From Candidatus Nitrosopumilus sp. (GTDB lineage: Archaea > Thermoproteota > Nitrososphaeria > Nitrososphaerales > Nitrosopumilaceae), in the NCBI GenBank assembly GCA_029864335.1, contig JAOTTS010000010.1, positions 1-64,000 of the forward strand: a DNA stretch of 64,000 nucleotides. The letters run 5' to 3'. The notes below the pieces were generated by a model. That model did no database searches. It saw only the letters and a list, made by a program, of their open reading frames with translations, and was not told the origin of the DNA. The translations under genes and the position numbers were made by a program. Positions 27,139-35,269 of the stretch are shown one piece after another; position 1 is the stretch's first letter; each line of letters starts with the position of its first letter.

Positions 27139-27786
27139 CTAAAAAATATAGTTTGAATTTGCACCATCAAAGTTTATTGTAACACCTGATAAATATTTTA
27201 TTTTATTTTCAATAATTGCTTTAACAAAATTCCCAATCTCTTCAGGCTCTCCAAGTCTTCTCATGGGTAGGGATTTTTCAAATTCTTTAACATTTTCTAT
27301 TAATTCTTGAGTTCTATCTGTATTGATTGGACCTGGAGCAATGTTGATGCAACTAATTTTTTTTTGAGCATATTCTTTACTTAATACTTTAAAAACTTCA
27401 GTAAATGCTGCTCTATATGCAGAAGATATTATTAATTTTGCATTTGGTTCTTTGATTACATTAGAACTGATCAAAAAGATGTATCCATTATTATTAATTT
27501 TGATATTCTGTAAAATGGTGCAAAATCCTAAAAATAATTGATTGTGATATAATTTCCAATCCCCTTCTGTAATTGCTGAAAATAGTTTTGGAGAGGGACC
27601 TCCAGTATTAAGAACAAGAATATCTGTCTGTGTATTTTTTTCTAAAAATTTTCTCACACTATTCAAATCTGATGTATCTATATCATTCTTAGATGCTGCA
27701 AAAACATCAATATTTATTGATTTGAGAGAATCTGAGATTGCTTTTCCTATCCCTCTAGAACCGCCAAGAACTATTGCTCTAATCAT
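27139..27786 (-). CDS. Short-chain dehydrogenase/reductase family protein
   Basis: A 215-residue SDR with the cofactor motif GGSRGIGKAI at 8-17, NTGGPSP in place of NNAG, and the C-terminal PGPINTDR. The catalytic Ser is kept (ISSN near 106), but the Y-x3-K site reads YRAAF, so the Lys is missing. Such changed sites are common in one FabG-like subgroup, whose activity is unclear. It ends three bases from the convergent PaaD-PqqD gene. Confidence 0.82.
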   Translation of the reverse strand: MIRAIVLGGSRGIGKAISDSLKSINIDVFAASKNDIDTSDLNSVRKFLEKNTQTDILVLNTGGPSPKLFSAITEGDWKLYHNQLFLGFCTILQNIKINNNGYIFLISSNVIKEPNAKLIISSAYRAAFTEVFKVLSKEYAQKKISCINIAPGPINTDRTQELIENVKEFEKSLPMRRLGEPEEIGNFVKAIIENKIKYLSGVTINFDGANSNYIF

Positions 27787-27875
27787 ATTTTTCCCAATAA
27801 ACTTGATAATTAAATTTTTTTACTACACAAAATACTTCTTATTAAAACAAAAAATACTTTCAAAACAGCTTTGTT

Positions 27876-27901
27876 TAGTCTTTGAGTAAAAACTAAGACT
27901 A
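27876..27901. repeat. Short inverted repeat before the AAA+ gene
   Basis: A perfect 7-base inverted repeat, TAGTCTT and AAGACTA, is separated by 12 bases. It lies about 130 bases upstream of the AAA+ gene and 90 bases upstream of the divergent SDR gene. It could be an operator, but chance cannot be excluded in AT-rich DNA. Confidence 0.25.
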
Positions 27902-28031
27902 GATTGGCTGCACAAACGCTATATTTTTTCACCAAATTGTTTGCATTAGCAATCTTGGGGGCTCAAACATTTTTTTATGAAAGTATATTCATGCTGAAGT
28001 CTTTGTGCAAGGAATACTTTATGGATGTGAG

Positions 28032-29648
28032 ATGCCGATGAATTATCCCTACGGTCTTTCACGTAATCCATATCCTAGCAGTCCTACTCCAACTGAAAAA
28101 GACGCCCAAATTCTGGGTGGAACCAGACATATCCAGGCCAAAGAATCAATATTAGAATGCATAACGGATCTATACAGACAATCATCCAAGCATCAATCAA
28201 ATGAAAACGACTTTAGACTAATCACCGTAATACAAGATGTCGGATGCGGAAAAACGCACCTTGCCTTGCACATCAAGGGGCTAAGAATGCGACAAAATAT
28301 TGAAAGCACCTATGTGGATTTGGCAACAATTTCACCTAAAACAAAGGAGAGTCTATATAATGCAATAATAGCAGGATTCAATCCATCTACATTTGAGGAG
28401 CTAAGAGAAAAATTCCTAAAAGATATATGTGATAAGGCAGACAAGGGTGATTTGCTAGCAAAAAAAGCCCTAGGTTATAGATTTGTAGATAAACTGGTGG
28501 GAACAACAATACAGGACAAAACTGAAGACATCCTGAATAATAAAAAAACGCATTCAAGTGAGAATTTAAAAAAATATCTAGCCTCTAACTATACCTCACA
28601 TGAGTCACTAGTAATTCAAAATATCATTGACAAGATATTTGAACCAATATCAAATCTAGATGAATTTTTAGGAAGACTGTCAGCCGTTTCCAAATTCAGC
28701 CATAATCTTCTTGGTAAAATCACAGTGTATACATTTGATGAACTAGATGCGGATCCCAGTTCTGCTGAAATTGTAAAATCAATAATCAATAGACACATTC
28801 CATCTTCTGCTGTGATGCTTATTGCAACCCCAGCTGAATATTCTGAAATCAAAGAAACCAACGTATCACTGTTTGACAGACTAGAAAAGGCAAACTATAA
28901 GATTGATCTGGCTGGTTCAAATTCAATAGATGAACTCTCTGAAATTGCAATCGAATACATCAAACAAAACAAAAAGAGTGAAAGGTTCACTAAAAAACAA
29001 CAAAATGACTTGACAGGTAAAATCAGAGTACTATGTGATGAATTTCCTGATTTCACAAGCGTGCGATCGTTAACAAATATTTTGTATCACGCCATGGAAA
29101 AATCTTCTCAATTAAGTCATGAAGAGATTTCTGAAGAAGCACTTGATGAAACTATCAAGAACGCATTCCCTGGGTTAAAGGTACATGACAGCATTCTGGA
29201 TGTCCCAATAGGGCAATTTTTGAAGTTACGACTAGAATCAGCAGAAAACAAATCACAATCAAAAATTAAAGAAGCAATTTCAAACCTTGTTAATTTTGCA
29301 CATGATACAGGAAAAATAACAAAGCCTGAAAATTCAAAACGAATGCTAGATGCAATTTACACTGATCAGTATGGGACAAAGATAGGGATTGCAGTAGTAA
29401 TGGGCAAGGATCACGCCAAAAATTCTACATCCATTGAAAATATTCTAAAAGCATCTGCCTTTGTAGACAAACTACTAATACTAACAAATACTAATCTTCC
29501 AAAAAATCCACAAGCTACGATCATTAACATTGATAAAGTAAAAATGGTTGATTTACTTTACTTTAGTAACAGATACTCTGATAACAAGATCCTGGAACCA
29601 GAAAATGAAAAAATTCATACCTTAGCCAAGACTATCTCTATTATCTAA
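28032..29648 (+). CDS. AAA+ ATPase of unknown function
   Basis: A 538-residue protein with a P-loop NTPase core. Walker A reads QDVGCGKTH near 68-76, with Gln where the first Gly normally stands. Walker B is VYTFDELD near 232-239, followed by a sensor strand VMLIATPAEY. The N-terminus YGLSRNPYPSSPTPT recalls the N-P-F/Y...P motif that leads into ORC/TniB-type AAA domains. The C-terminal 150 residues may be a degraded nuclease-like or regulatory fold. I cannot assign it to ORC1/Cdc6. Starts at 28005 (GTG), 28032 or 28038 are possible. Confidence 0.75.
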   Translation: MPMNYPYGLSRNPYPSSPTPTEKDAQILGGTRHIQAKESILECITDLYRQSSKHQSNENDFRLITVIQDVGCGKTHLALHIKGLRMRQNIESTYVDLATISPKTKESLYNAIIAGFNPSTFEELREKFLKDICDKADKGDLLAKKALGYRFVDKLVGTTIQDKTEDILNNKKTHSSENLKKYLASNYTSHESLVIQNIIDKIFEPISNLDEFLGRLSAVSKFSHNLLGKITVYTFDELDADPSSAEIVKSIINRHIPSSAVMLIATPAEYSEIKETNVSLFDRLEKANYKIDLAGSNSIDELSEIAIEYIKQNKKSERFTKKQQNDLTGKIRVLCDEFPDFTSVRSLTNILYHAMEKSSQLSHEEISEEALDETIKNAFPGLKVHDSILDVPIGQFLKLRLESAENKSQSKIKEAISNLVNFAHDTGKITKPENSKRMLDAIYTDQYGTKIGIAVVMGKDHAKNSTSIENILKASAFVDKLLILTNTNLPKNPQATIINIDKVKMVDLLYFSNRYSDNKILEPENEKIHTLAKTISII

Positions 29649-29761
29649 ATTTTCTATAATCTTTATGAATTTACCAAAGATGAAATTTTACTAATTGAAG
29701 AAAACCATTTTATTCTAAAATTTACGCCTGAGGTTATTTTTAATTAGAATATTTTTACTAC

Positions 29762-30022
29762 TTAGATTTCTTTAATTTCTGTAATTGTACCTAATACCGA
29801 ATCCATCTGAACTATTGCTTTTTTATCCTCCCATTCAAGTGCAACATACCAATCACCTGAATCATTATGATATTTTGTCTCTAATGTTTTGATATTTTCT
29901 GGTATCACATCATATTTTTTTGCAATTCCAGATATTGCAAGTGCAATTGCATCTTTTTCCTTTTCTAACCTTCTTTTCATTAAACCTATTCCTGGACTCA
30001 TATCATGACTACATCCTATCAT
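29762..30022 (-). CDS. Small conserved-looking soluble protein (86 aa)
   Basis: A short acidic protein with a helical first half (KRRLEKEKDAIALAISGIAKKY) and a beta-rich second half ending WYVALEWEDKKAIVQMDSV. The layout recalls PepSY-like or similar small alpha-beta domains, but I cannot confirm a family. It stands alone between the AAA+ gene and a membrane protein gene. Confidence 0.6.
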   Translation of the reverse strand: MIGCSHDMSPGIGLMKRRLEKEKDAIALAISGIAKKYDVIPENIKTLETKYHNDSGDWYVALEWEDKKAIVQMDSVLGTITEIKEI

Positions 30023-30120
30023 CTAATATAGTTAATTCATTAAATTACCCATAATGTTGAATTTTCCTAATTTAGGCCATTACAATATTTCAAATAGTCT
30101 ATTCATGATGAAATAACAAA

Positions 30121-30714
30121 ATGAAACTAATTCAAAAATTATCTAATTCTAGATTTGCAAAATCAAGCACACTTGTTTCACTAGTATCAATTCTAGCAGT
30201 TATTGGTTCTGTCATAGTAGTCTCTGCAGGTTTTTGGGATGCCATATCGCATCTTCAAAAAGAACCTGAATTCTTTTGGAGCCCATCTCATATTGTAGTG
30301 TACACTGGCGTCTCTATGACTAGTTGTGCTGCAATTATGGGATGTATGTTGATATTTAAAAAATCAGTTCATGGTTCTCTGAAATCTGGAATTAAACTTG
30401 TTATTACTGGTTCAATTCTCCAAATTGTTTCAGGTTTTGGCGATTCATTATCTCATGATGTATTTGGAATTGATGGGCTAATATCTTGGTCTCATCAACC
30501 ATTAGAATTTGGACTAGTTCTTGCATCCTTAGGAGGAATATTGATATTGAAAAACAGAGAACATACTAAACTCAAAGCATTTCTTCCTTTTTCAATTATA
30601 GCATTCTTGTTTTTTACAACTTGGCTACTTTTTAATCTGGTGTTAATATTTGGTCACACCATCCAATGTATTCAAATCTATGAAATATTTTCTTCAGGTT
30701 GCTCTATATTGTAA
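30121..30714 (+). CDS. Polytopic membrane protein, unknown
   Basis: A 197-residue protein with about five membrane segments (roughly 18-38, 58-78, 95-115, 125-142, 155-178). The first loop carries GFWDAISHLQKEPEFFWSPSHIVVY and a later loop DSLSHDVFGIDG, both with conserved-looking His and Asp that could bind metal inside the membrane. I do not recognise the family. It is convergent with, and overlaps by 37 bases, the next gene. Confidence 0.7.
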   Translation: MKLIQKLSNSRFAKSSTLVSLVSILAVIGSVIVVSAGFWDAISHLQKEPEFFWSPSHIVVYTGVSMTSCAAIMGCMLIFKKSVHGSLKSGIKLVITGSILQIVSGFGDSLSHDVFGIDGLISWSHQPLEFGLVLASLGGILILKNREHTKLKAFLPFSIIAFLFFTTWLLFNLVLIFGHTIQCIQIYEIFSSGCSIL

Positions 30715-31169
30715 TTTTTTATTTTCATATATGATACTACCATCATTCCTAAAGATCCTACTAGTATAGTAACTCCTGCTGGTATCATTTTCTGAGAATT
30801 TGTATTGCCAAATTCTATTTGCAAATCAATTTGATTTTTTGAAATATTTGTAATTTTTATAGTGTATATACCGTTTTCACTAAAATCAAAATATCCAACT
30901 GACATTTTTGTCTGAACTTTTTGTTCATCAATTACATTATCACCAGTATCTAATACCTGAACAAATACCTCTTCTCCTGTAAATTCAGGCATGTATAACT
31001 TGTAATATCCTATATCTACACCTGAAAATTCTGATTTTACTTCAATTGAATTTGATTGTTTTAGTAGAATTGAATCATGTACTTTTGCAGTTTCATTAAA
31101 AACTAATGATACCCAAATTATTCCTATAATTACCAATACTAGTGAAATCTTGAATGGTGATATCTTCAT
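30678..31169 (-). CDS. Membrane-anchored extracellular beta domain protein
   Basis: A 163-residue protein with an N-terminal signal or anchor (about 8-26), a beta-rich extracellular domain and a C-terminal membrane segment (133-150). The order anchor, beta sandwich, helix resembles emp24-like or CARDB-like stalks, but no family motif is firm. The gene ends within the 3' end of the convergent membrane gene. Confidence 0.6.
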   Translation of the reverse strand: MKISPFKISLVLVIIGIIWVSLVFNETAKVHDSILLKQSNSIEVKSEFSGVDIGYYKLYMPEFTGEEVFVQVLDTGDNVIDEQKVQTKMSVGYFDFSENGIYTIKITNISKNQIDLQIEFGNTNSQKMIPAGVTILVGSLGMMVVSYMKIKNYNIEQPEENIS

Positions 31170-31212
31170 TTCATGATGATGAAGAATTATTTACTTTATA
31201 AGATAATCTAAA

Positions 31213-31286
31213 GGGCTCGGAGGGCTTCGATCCCTCGACCTAGCGGTTCGAAGCCGCTCGCACTATCCAGACTGTGCAACGAGTCC
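31213..31286 (-). tRNA. tRNA-Arg (anticodon TCG)
   Basis: The minus strand folds as a cloverleaf: acceptor GGACTCG/CGAGCCC with one A-C mismatch at the third pair, D arm GCAC/GTGC, anticodon stem AGCGG/CCGCT with loop CTTCGAA (TCG), and T stem GAGGG/CCCTC. The T loop reads ATCGAAG rather than the usual TTCGAAT. No intron and no encoded CCA. The next base would be a U discriminator, which is unusual for Arg. Confidence 0.88.
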
Positions 31287-31330
31287 AAACAAGTAAGAAT
31301 TTAACAGGCCTAAATATCTGTCTAGATACT

Positions 31331-32506
31331 TTGAAAGTATCAAAAAAAGTAGTTGGTGTTGAATATGCAATTCGAGATATTGTTCTAGCTGCAAGAAAAG
31401 TAGAACAAAAAGGAATGCAAGTTGATTATCTCAACATTGGTGATCCTGTTCAATTTGGCTTCCAACCTCCTGATAATGTAAAACAAGCTCTGATTGATGC
31501 AATTAACAAAGGTGAAAATTATTATTCCACATCTGAAGGTATCTTAGAATTAAGACAAGAGATCTCTAAAAAAGAAAATGCAAAGGGTCTCTCAATTGGC
31601 GCTGATGAAATTTTAATCACTAATGGTGTTTCTGAAGGGCTTGATATGGTAATCTCCTCAATTGTAGAAGAAGGAGATGAAGTGCTACTACCTGGACCAT
31701 ATTATCCGCCATATGCTTCTTATGTTAGATTACATGGTGGCATTCCTGTAGAATTTGCAGTTGACTTGGATAATTCAACACCAAATATTGAGGATATCAA
31801 ATCAAAAATCACCTCAAAGACTGTTGCTATCTGTCTAATCAGTCCAAATAATCCAACAGGTATAGTGTTTAATGAAAAATCACTCAAAGAACTAGTAAAT
31901 ATATCAAATCAAAATAATCTATACATCATATGTGATGAAATCTATGATCAAATAATTTTTGATGAAAAGTTTGTTGGAATTGGAAAAGTTGCAGGAGATT
32001 CTCCTGTAATTGTTCTTAATGGATTCTCCAAAGTTCATCTCATGTCTGGATGGCGAATTGGATATATTGCATTTAATCAATCACCACAACTTGATGCATT
32101 GCGAGAACATCTTCCAAAACTAGCTAGAGTAAGAATTGCAACCAGTCTTCCAGTACAACATGCAGCTTTGGAATCACTTCGAGGCCCTCAAAATTACATT
32201 AATGATTTTGTCTCTGAAATCAAAAAACGCCGAGACTTGGTTGTAAAACGTCTCAATGAGATGCCTGGTCTTTCTTGCCCAAACCCAAAAGGTGCATTTT
32301 ATGCATTCCCAAAGATTGAAAACAATAGATTTAGTACTGATAAAGAATTTGTAACAAAATTACTAGAATCAAAAGGTGTTCTTACAGTTCACGGTTCAGG
32401 ATTTGGAGAAAAATATGGCAGTGGACATTTCAGACTAGTTTACCTTCCTAGTCTTGAAATACTAGATTCCGCAATGAATAAAATCCAAGACTTTGTTAGT
32501 CAATAA
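31331..32506 (+). CDS. Class I/II aminotransferase (AlaT/AspC-like)
   Basis: A PLP enzyme (391 residues from this start). LNIGDPVQFGF opens the fold, SPNNPTG near 175 and CDEIYD near 203 bind substrate and PLP, and the catalytic Lys is in NGFSKVHLMSGWRIGY near 236. The pattern fits archaeal alanine or aspartate aminotransferases. The frame is open from 31274, but that would overlap the tRNA-Arg gene; TTG at 31331 gives the usual N-terminus. Confidence 0.9.
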   Translation: MKVSKKVVGVEYAIRDIVLAARKVEQKGMQVDYLNIGDPVQFGFQPPDNVKQALIDAINKGENYYSTSEGILELRQEISKKENAKGLSIGADEILITNGVSEGLDMVISSIVEEGDEVLLPGPYYPPYASYVRLHGGIPVEFAVDLDNSTPNIEDIKSKITSKTVAICLISPNNPTGIVFNEKSLKELVNISNQNNLYIICDEIYDQIIFDEKFVGIGKVAGDSPVIVLNGFSKVHLMSGWRIGYIAFNQSPQLDALREHLPKLARVRIATSLPVQHAALESLRGPQNYINDFVSEIKKRRDLVVKRLNEMPGLSCPNPKGAFYAFPKIENNRFSTDKEFVTKLLESKGVLTVHGSGFGEKYGSGHFRLVYLPSLEILDSAMNKIQDFVSQ

Positions 32507-32901
32507 CTCCAAACTGAAAACTTTTTTGGAATAATTTCAATAATACAATCCGTATCATCTAGTAATTCTTTAGCAGATTTATTCTCTAATGTATCAAAGT
32601 ATTGTAAAAGAATTTTTTTTGCAATTGTTTTAACTTTTTTTTTATCTAAAATCAAATTGGCATCTCCTTGCCCCATTACTCCGTAAATATCAGGTGACTT
32701 TATTCCTACATCTACACAAAAAGCAACATGTTTGTTTTGTTTGACATTTTTTGCCTTTAAAGTTTTAGAATTTGTTCCAATATGAAATTTTTTTCCACTA
32801 TACCTGTACCAAACAGGAACAATGTGAGGTATTTTGTTTTTACCAATAGTTGATAACCGTAATACTTTCTGAGATTTTAGAAATTCATCTCTTTTACCCA
32901 T
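32500..32901 (-). CDS. PPOX-class (pyridoxamine oxidase-like) flavin or F420 protein
   Basis: A 133-residue split-barrel protein. LRLSTIGKNKIPHIVPVWYR at 14-33 and the following FHIGTNSKTLKAKNVKQN form the flavin/F420-binding strand pattern. Archaeal and actinobacterial relatives use F420. An NADP-F420 reductase-like gene lies about 230 bases upstream on the same strand, which supports F420 use. It is convergent with the aminotransferase (seven-base overlap). Confidence 0.83.
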   Translation of the reverse strand: MGKRDEFLKSQKVLRLSTIGKNKIPHIVPVWYRYSGKKFHIGTNSKTLKAKNVKQNKHVAFCVDVGIKSPDIYGVMGQGDANLILDKKKVKTIAKKILLQYFDTLENKSAKELLDDTDCIIEIIPKKFSVWSY

Positions 32902-33118
32902 GTTTTCTAAATCCCAATACTATCATAAAAATCCCAAAGCCTATCATTGCAGCAGAAACTTTCTCATTGGTAAATTCTGCATTTACTAAAAAATCCTCGA
33001 CAAATTCTGGTCCCCAAATCAATAACTGCTGAATTAGAACAATTCCACCCATCACACAAAATAGAATGCCTATTGCAGTAAACCAATTCCTACCACGTCT
33101 ATAGTATTCGTGACTCAT
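32894..33118 (-). CDS. Small two-helix membrane protein
   Basis: A 74-residue protein with two membrane segments (about 14-32 and 52-70) and a basic N-terminus (YYRRGRNW). No family is recognised. It overlaps the PPOX-type gene start by eight bases and lies 16 bases after the F420 reductase-like gene, so the three form one transcription unit. Confidence 0.65.
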   Translation of the reverse strand: MSHEYYRRGRNWFTAIGILFCVMGGIVLIQQLLIWGPEFVEDFLVNAEFTNEKVSAAMIGFGIFMIVLGFRKHG

Positions 33119-33134
33119 GATAAATGAAAAAGAC

Positions 33135-33806
33135 TTAGATGATTTTGATACCTGGATTCTTTATCTTGTTCCTAATCATTGCATTAAGTAACAATGGTGT
33201 AGACATTTCTGCAAGATATGACAATTCAATTGGTCCTAAGTAAATTGATCTTAGACCTTTGATTTCATCAATCAAAGTATTTACAACTTGAACTGAATCA
33301 TTGTCATCTCCACAAACAAATATGTCATAATCTAGTTGTAGAGTTGGATTTACTAATTTTTTCTCAGAAATCACATGAAATGCTGAAACCAATTTTGATT
33401 TATTTTTCATATGATTCAAAACAAGTTTGTATGAAAATGGTTTGTTTTCTTTAATTGAAACGCACTCAAATCCAACATCAGTCTTTGTCATTGGAACAAT
33501 AGGAGATACTACAACACAACTATCCTTGACTTCTGATAATATCCCAGAACATACCGAATCAATATTCTCATAAGGAATTGATAAAATCAAAACATCACTC
33601 TCTTTTGCAACTGAAACATTATCGTTTCCAGAAATTGATCCTTTGATTTCACCAAATGCTTCTTTTGCAAGTTTCGTATATTCAACTGCAGATTCTGATG
33701 CTCTTTCAGCATCTCTAGATCCAACTATTACATCGTGATTTTGTGACCATCTTAGAGCAAAACCTTTGCCCATGCCACCAGTTCCACCAATAATTCCTAC
33801 TTTCAT
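33135..33806 (-). CDS. NADPH-dependent F420 reductase (Fno)-like
   Basis: A 223-residue Rossmann enzyme. GIIGGTGGMGKGFALRW at 4-20 is the NADP loop, GSRD at 31-34 selects NADP, and the layout matches F420H2:NADP oxidoreductase (NpdG). It would pass hydride between NADPH and F420. It leads a three-gene unit with a small membrane protein and a PPOX-type protein, and is divergent from the phosphatase gene across 51 bases. Confidence 0.9.
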   Translation of the reverse strand: MKVGIIGGTGGMGKGFALRWSQNHDVIVGSRDAERASESAVEYTKLAKEAFGEIKGSISGNDNVSVAKESDVLILSIPYENIDSVCSGILSEVKDSCVVVSPIVPMTKTDVGFECVSIKENKPFSYKLVLNHMKNKSKLVSAFHVISEKKLVNPTLQLDYDIFVCGDDNDSVQVVNTLIDEIKGLRSIYLGPIELSYLAEMSTPLLLNAMIRNKIKNPGIKII

Positions 33807-33857
33807 GATTATTCATCTGATAATCTTATTATTATCTTTATTTGAATTCCAATCAAG

Positions 33858-34478
33858 TTGGGGCATATTATTTTCCTAAGGCATGGTCAGGCAAAAAACA
33901 ATACTGAAAGAATTTTAGCTGGTAGAACAGAAGGTGTTCCTTTAACTGATATTGGAATAAAGCAAGCAGAACATACTGCTGAATTACTTGAACAAATGAA
34001 TATCTCTACAATTTACTCTAGTCCAATTCAAAGAGCAAAACATACAGCAGAAATTGTTGGAAAACATAACTCCCTTGATGTAACCCTTGATGATCGTCTA
34101 ATTGAACTTGATATGGGAAAATTTACTGGTGTTCCATATGATGAAATTTTTACCAGTCATGGTAATGTCTTTATGAAATTTTACAACGGTGAATTAGAAA
34201 TAGCTCACAATGGAGTGGAAACTTTCTCTGAGGTCAAAAAACGAGTTTTGGGAATAGTTGATCATGTCATTGAAAAGCATCCTGATGAAAATGTAGTTCT
34301 TGTAACCCACATGGATCCCATCAAAGCAATGCTTTCTACAATAATGGATCTATCTCCTACTAATCTATTTGAGTTAATTATAGAGAATGCATCTCTAAAT
34401 CTCTTTAGAGAAAAAGATCGAAAGTTCTCTTTATCAGGACTTAATGTAATGCATCCATCTCGTTTCGATCTACGTTGA
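33858..34478 (+). CDS. Histidine phosphatase family protein
   Basis: A 206-residue enzyme of the phosphoglycerate mutase-like superfamily. The catalytic FLRHGQAKNN is at 6-15, a second Arg lies in SSPIQRAKHTAEI, the acid Glu in ELDMGKFTG, and the second His in VTHMDPIKAM near 152. It probably acts as a phosphatase (CobC- or SixA-like); the substrate is not evident. The start is TTG at 33858. Confidence 0.87.
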   Translation: MGHIIFLRHGQAKNNTERILAGRTEGVPLTDIGIKQAEHTAELLEQMNISTIYSSPIQRAKHTAEIVGKHNSLDVTLDDRLIELDMGKFTGVPYDEIFTSHGNVFMKFYNGELEIAHNGVETFSEVKKRVLGIVDHVIEKHPDENVVLVTHMDPIKAMLSTIMDLSPTNLFELIIENASLNLFREKDRKFSLSGLNVMHPSRFDLR

Positions 34479-34500
34479 TTTCTAGTAATCTTGAAAACCC

Positions 34501-34508
34501 TTAAATAG
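34501..34508 (+). promoter_or_regulatory. TATA box of the terminal oxidase operon
   Basis: TTAAATAG is centred 34 bases before the ATG at 34538, giving a predicted leader of under ten bases. The five genes to 38218 follow with gaps of at most 37 bases. Confidence 0.5.
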
Positions 34509-34537
34509 AAATTATTGGCCACGTCATTCAATCGCTA

Positions 34538-34798
34538 ATGAAGAAATTGGTCGGATTATTCTTGGTATTGGCAGTAATAGTAGTAATTCCAGCTATAGAG
34601 TCAGCATTTGCTGCAGGTGATGAACCTGGAGAATACCTCGATCGTAGAGCGGTTATTTGGAACTTATTTTTTAGAATGATGACAATAGCATTTGTAGTTG
34701 GTGCAGTAGTATCTGGTACTATGATTTGGCAATGTTGGAGATTTAGAGAATCACATCCAAAAGCAAAACCAACTGCATATGAGGGGACGGACTGGTAA
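34538..34798 (+). CDS. Terminal oxidase small subunit (N-terminal part of split CoxB)
   Basis: An 86-residue protein with a signal-like segment (4-24, ending ESAFA) and one more membrane helix (43-66), then a basic tail. Normal subunit II has two N-terminal helices before the CuA domain. Here the first helix is coded separately, two bases before the CuA-domain gene, so this is best read as the first half of a split subunit II. Confidence 0.75.
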   Translation: MKKLVGLFLVLAVIVVIPAIESAFAAGDEPGEYLDRRAVIWNLFFRMMTIAFVVGAVVSGTMIWQCWRFRESHPKAKPTAYEGTDW

Positions 34799-34800
34799 AA

Positions 34801-35232
34801 TTGAGCGGACATTCTAACTGGCCTGAATGGATCTATGTTGGTGTTGTAATTGCATTAATGGTTTGGGTAGGGGCAGAAGCTTGGGAAGCAGAAAGACTTG
34901 TGGAGCATGTTCCTGCAGATGCCAAAATTATCAAAGTTACTGGACAACAATGGTTCTGGACTTTTGAACATGAAGATGGTACCAAAGAAATTGGTGAATT
35001 ACATGTTGAAACTGGCAAGGCATACAAGTTTGAGATAGAATCCAAAGATGTTAATCATTCTTTTAACATTCATGATTATGTTATTTTGATGGATGCAATT
35101 CCTGGTAGAGTTAACACTGTATGGTTTGCACCAACTGATGTTGGAGAACATGATATTCAATGCAGAGAATATTGTGGATTAATTCACTATAACATGCGAG
35201 GCACATTATATGTGGAGGAACCATCATCTTGA
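34801..35232 (+). CDS. coxB: Haem-copper oxidase subunit II, CuA domain
   Basis: A 143-residue electron-entry subunit. One membrane helix (8-27) is followed by the cupredoxin fold: GQQWFWTFEHEDG at 48-60, and CuA ligands H86 (NHSFNIHD), C121, E123, C125, H129 and M132 (CREYCGLIHYNM). All ligands are intact. It lacks the first helix of usual CoxB, which the preceding small gene supplies. The start is TTG at 34801. Confidence 0.94.
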   Translation: MSGHSNWPEWIYVGVVIALMVWVGAEAWEAERLVEHVPADAKIIKVTGQQWFWTFEHEDGTKEIGELHVETGKAYKFEIESKDVNHSFNIHDYVILMDAIPGRVNTVWFAPTDVGEHDIQCREYCGLIHYNMRGTLYVEEPSS

Positions 35233-35269
35233 TAACGCTTTTATCTCAACTATATGGGGGAATTAACTA

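Noticed and set aside
28032-29648. AAA+ protein as ORC1/Cdc6 replication initiator
   Set aside because: The Walker A is atypical, there is no recognisable C-terminal winged helix, and no origin-like repeats were seen in the 200 bases upstream.
31274-31330. Longer N-terminus of the aminotransferase
   Set aside because: It would overlap the tRNA-Arg gene and add residues not seen in the family. TTG at 31331 gives the usual start.
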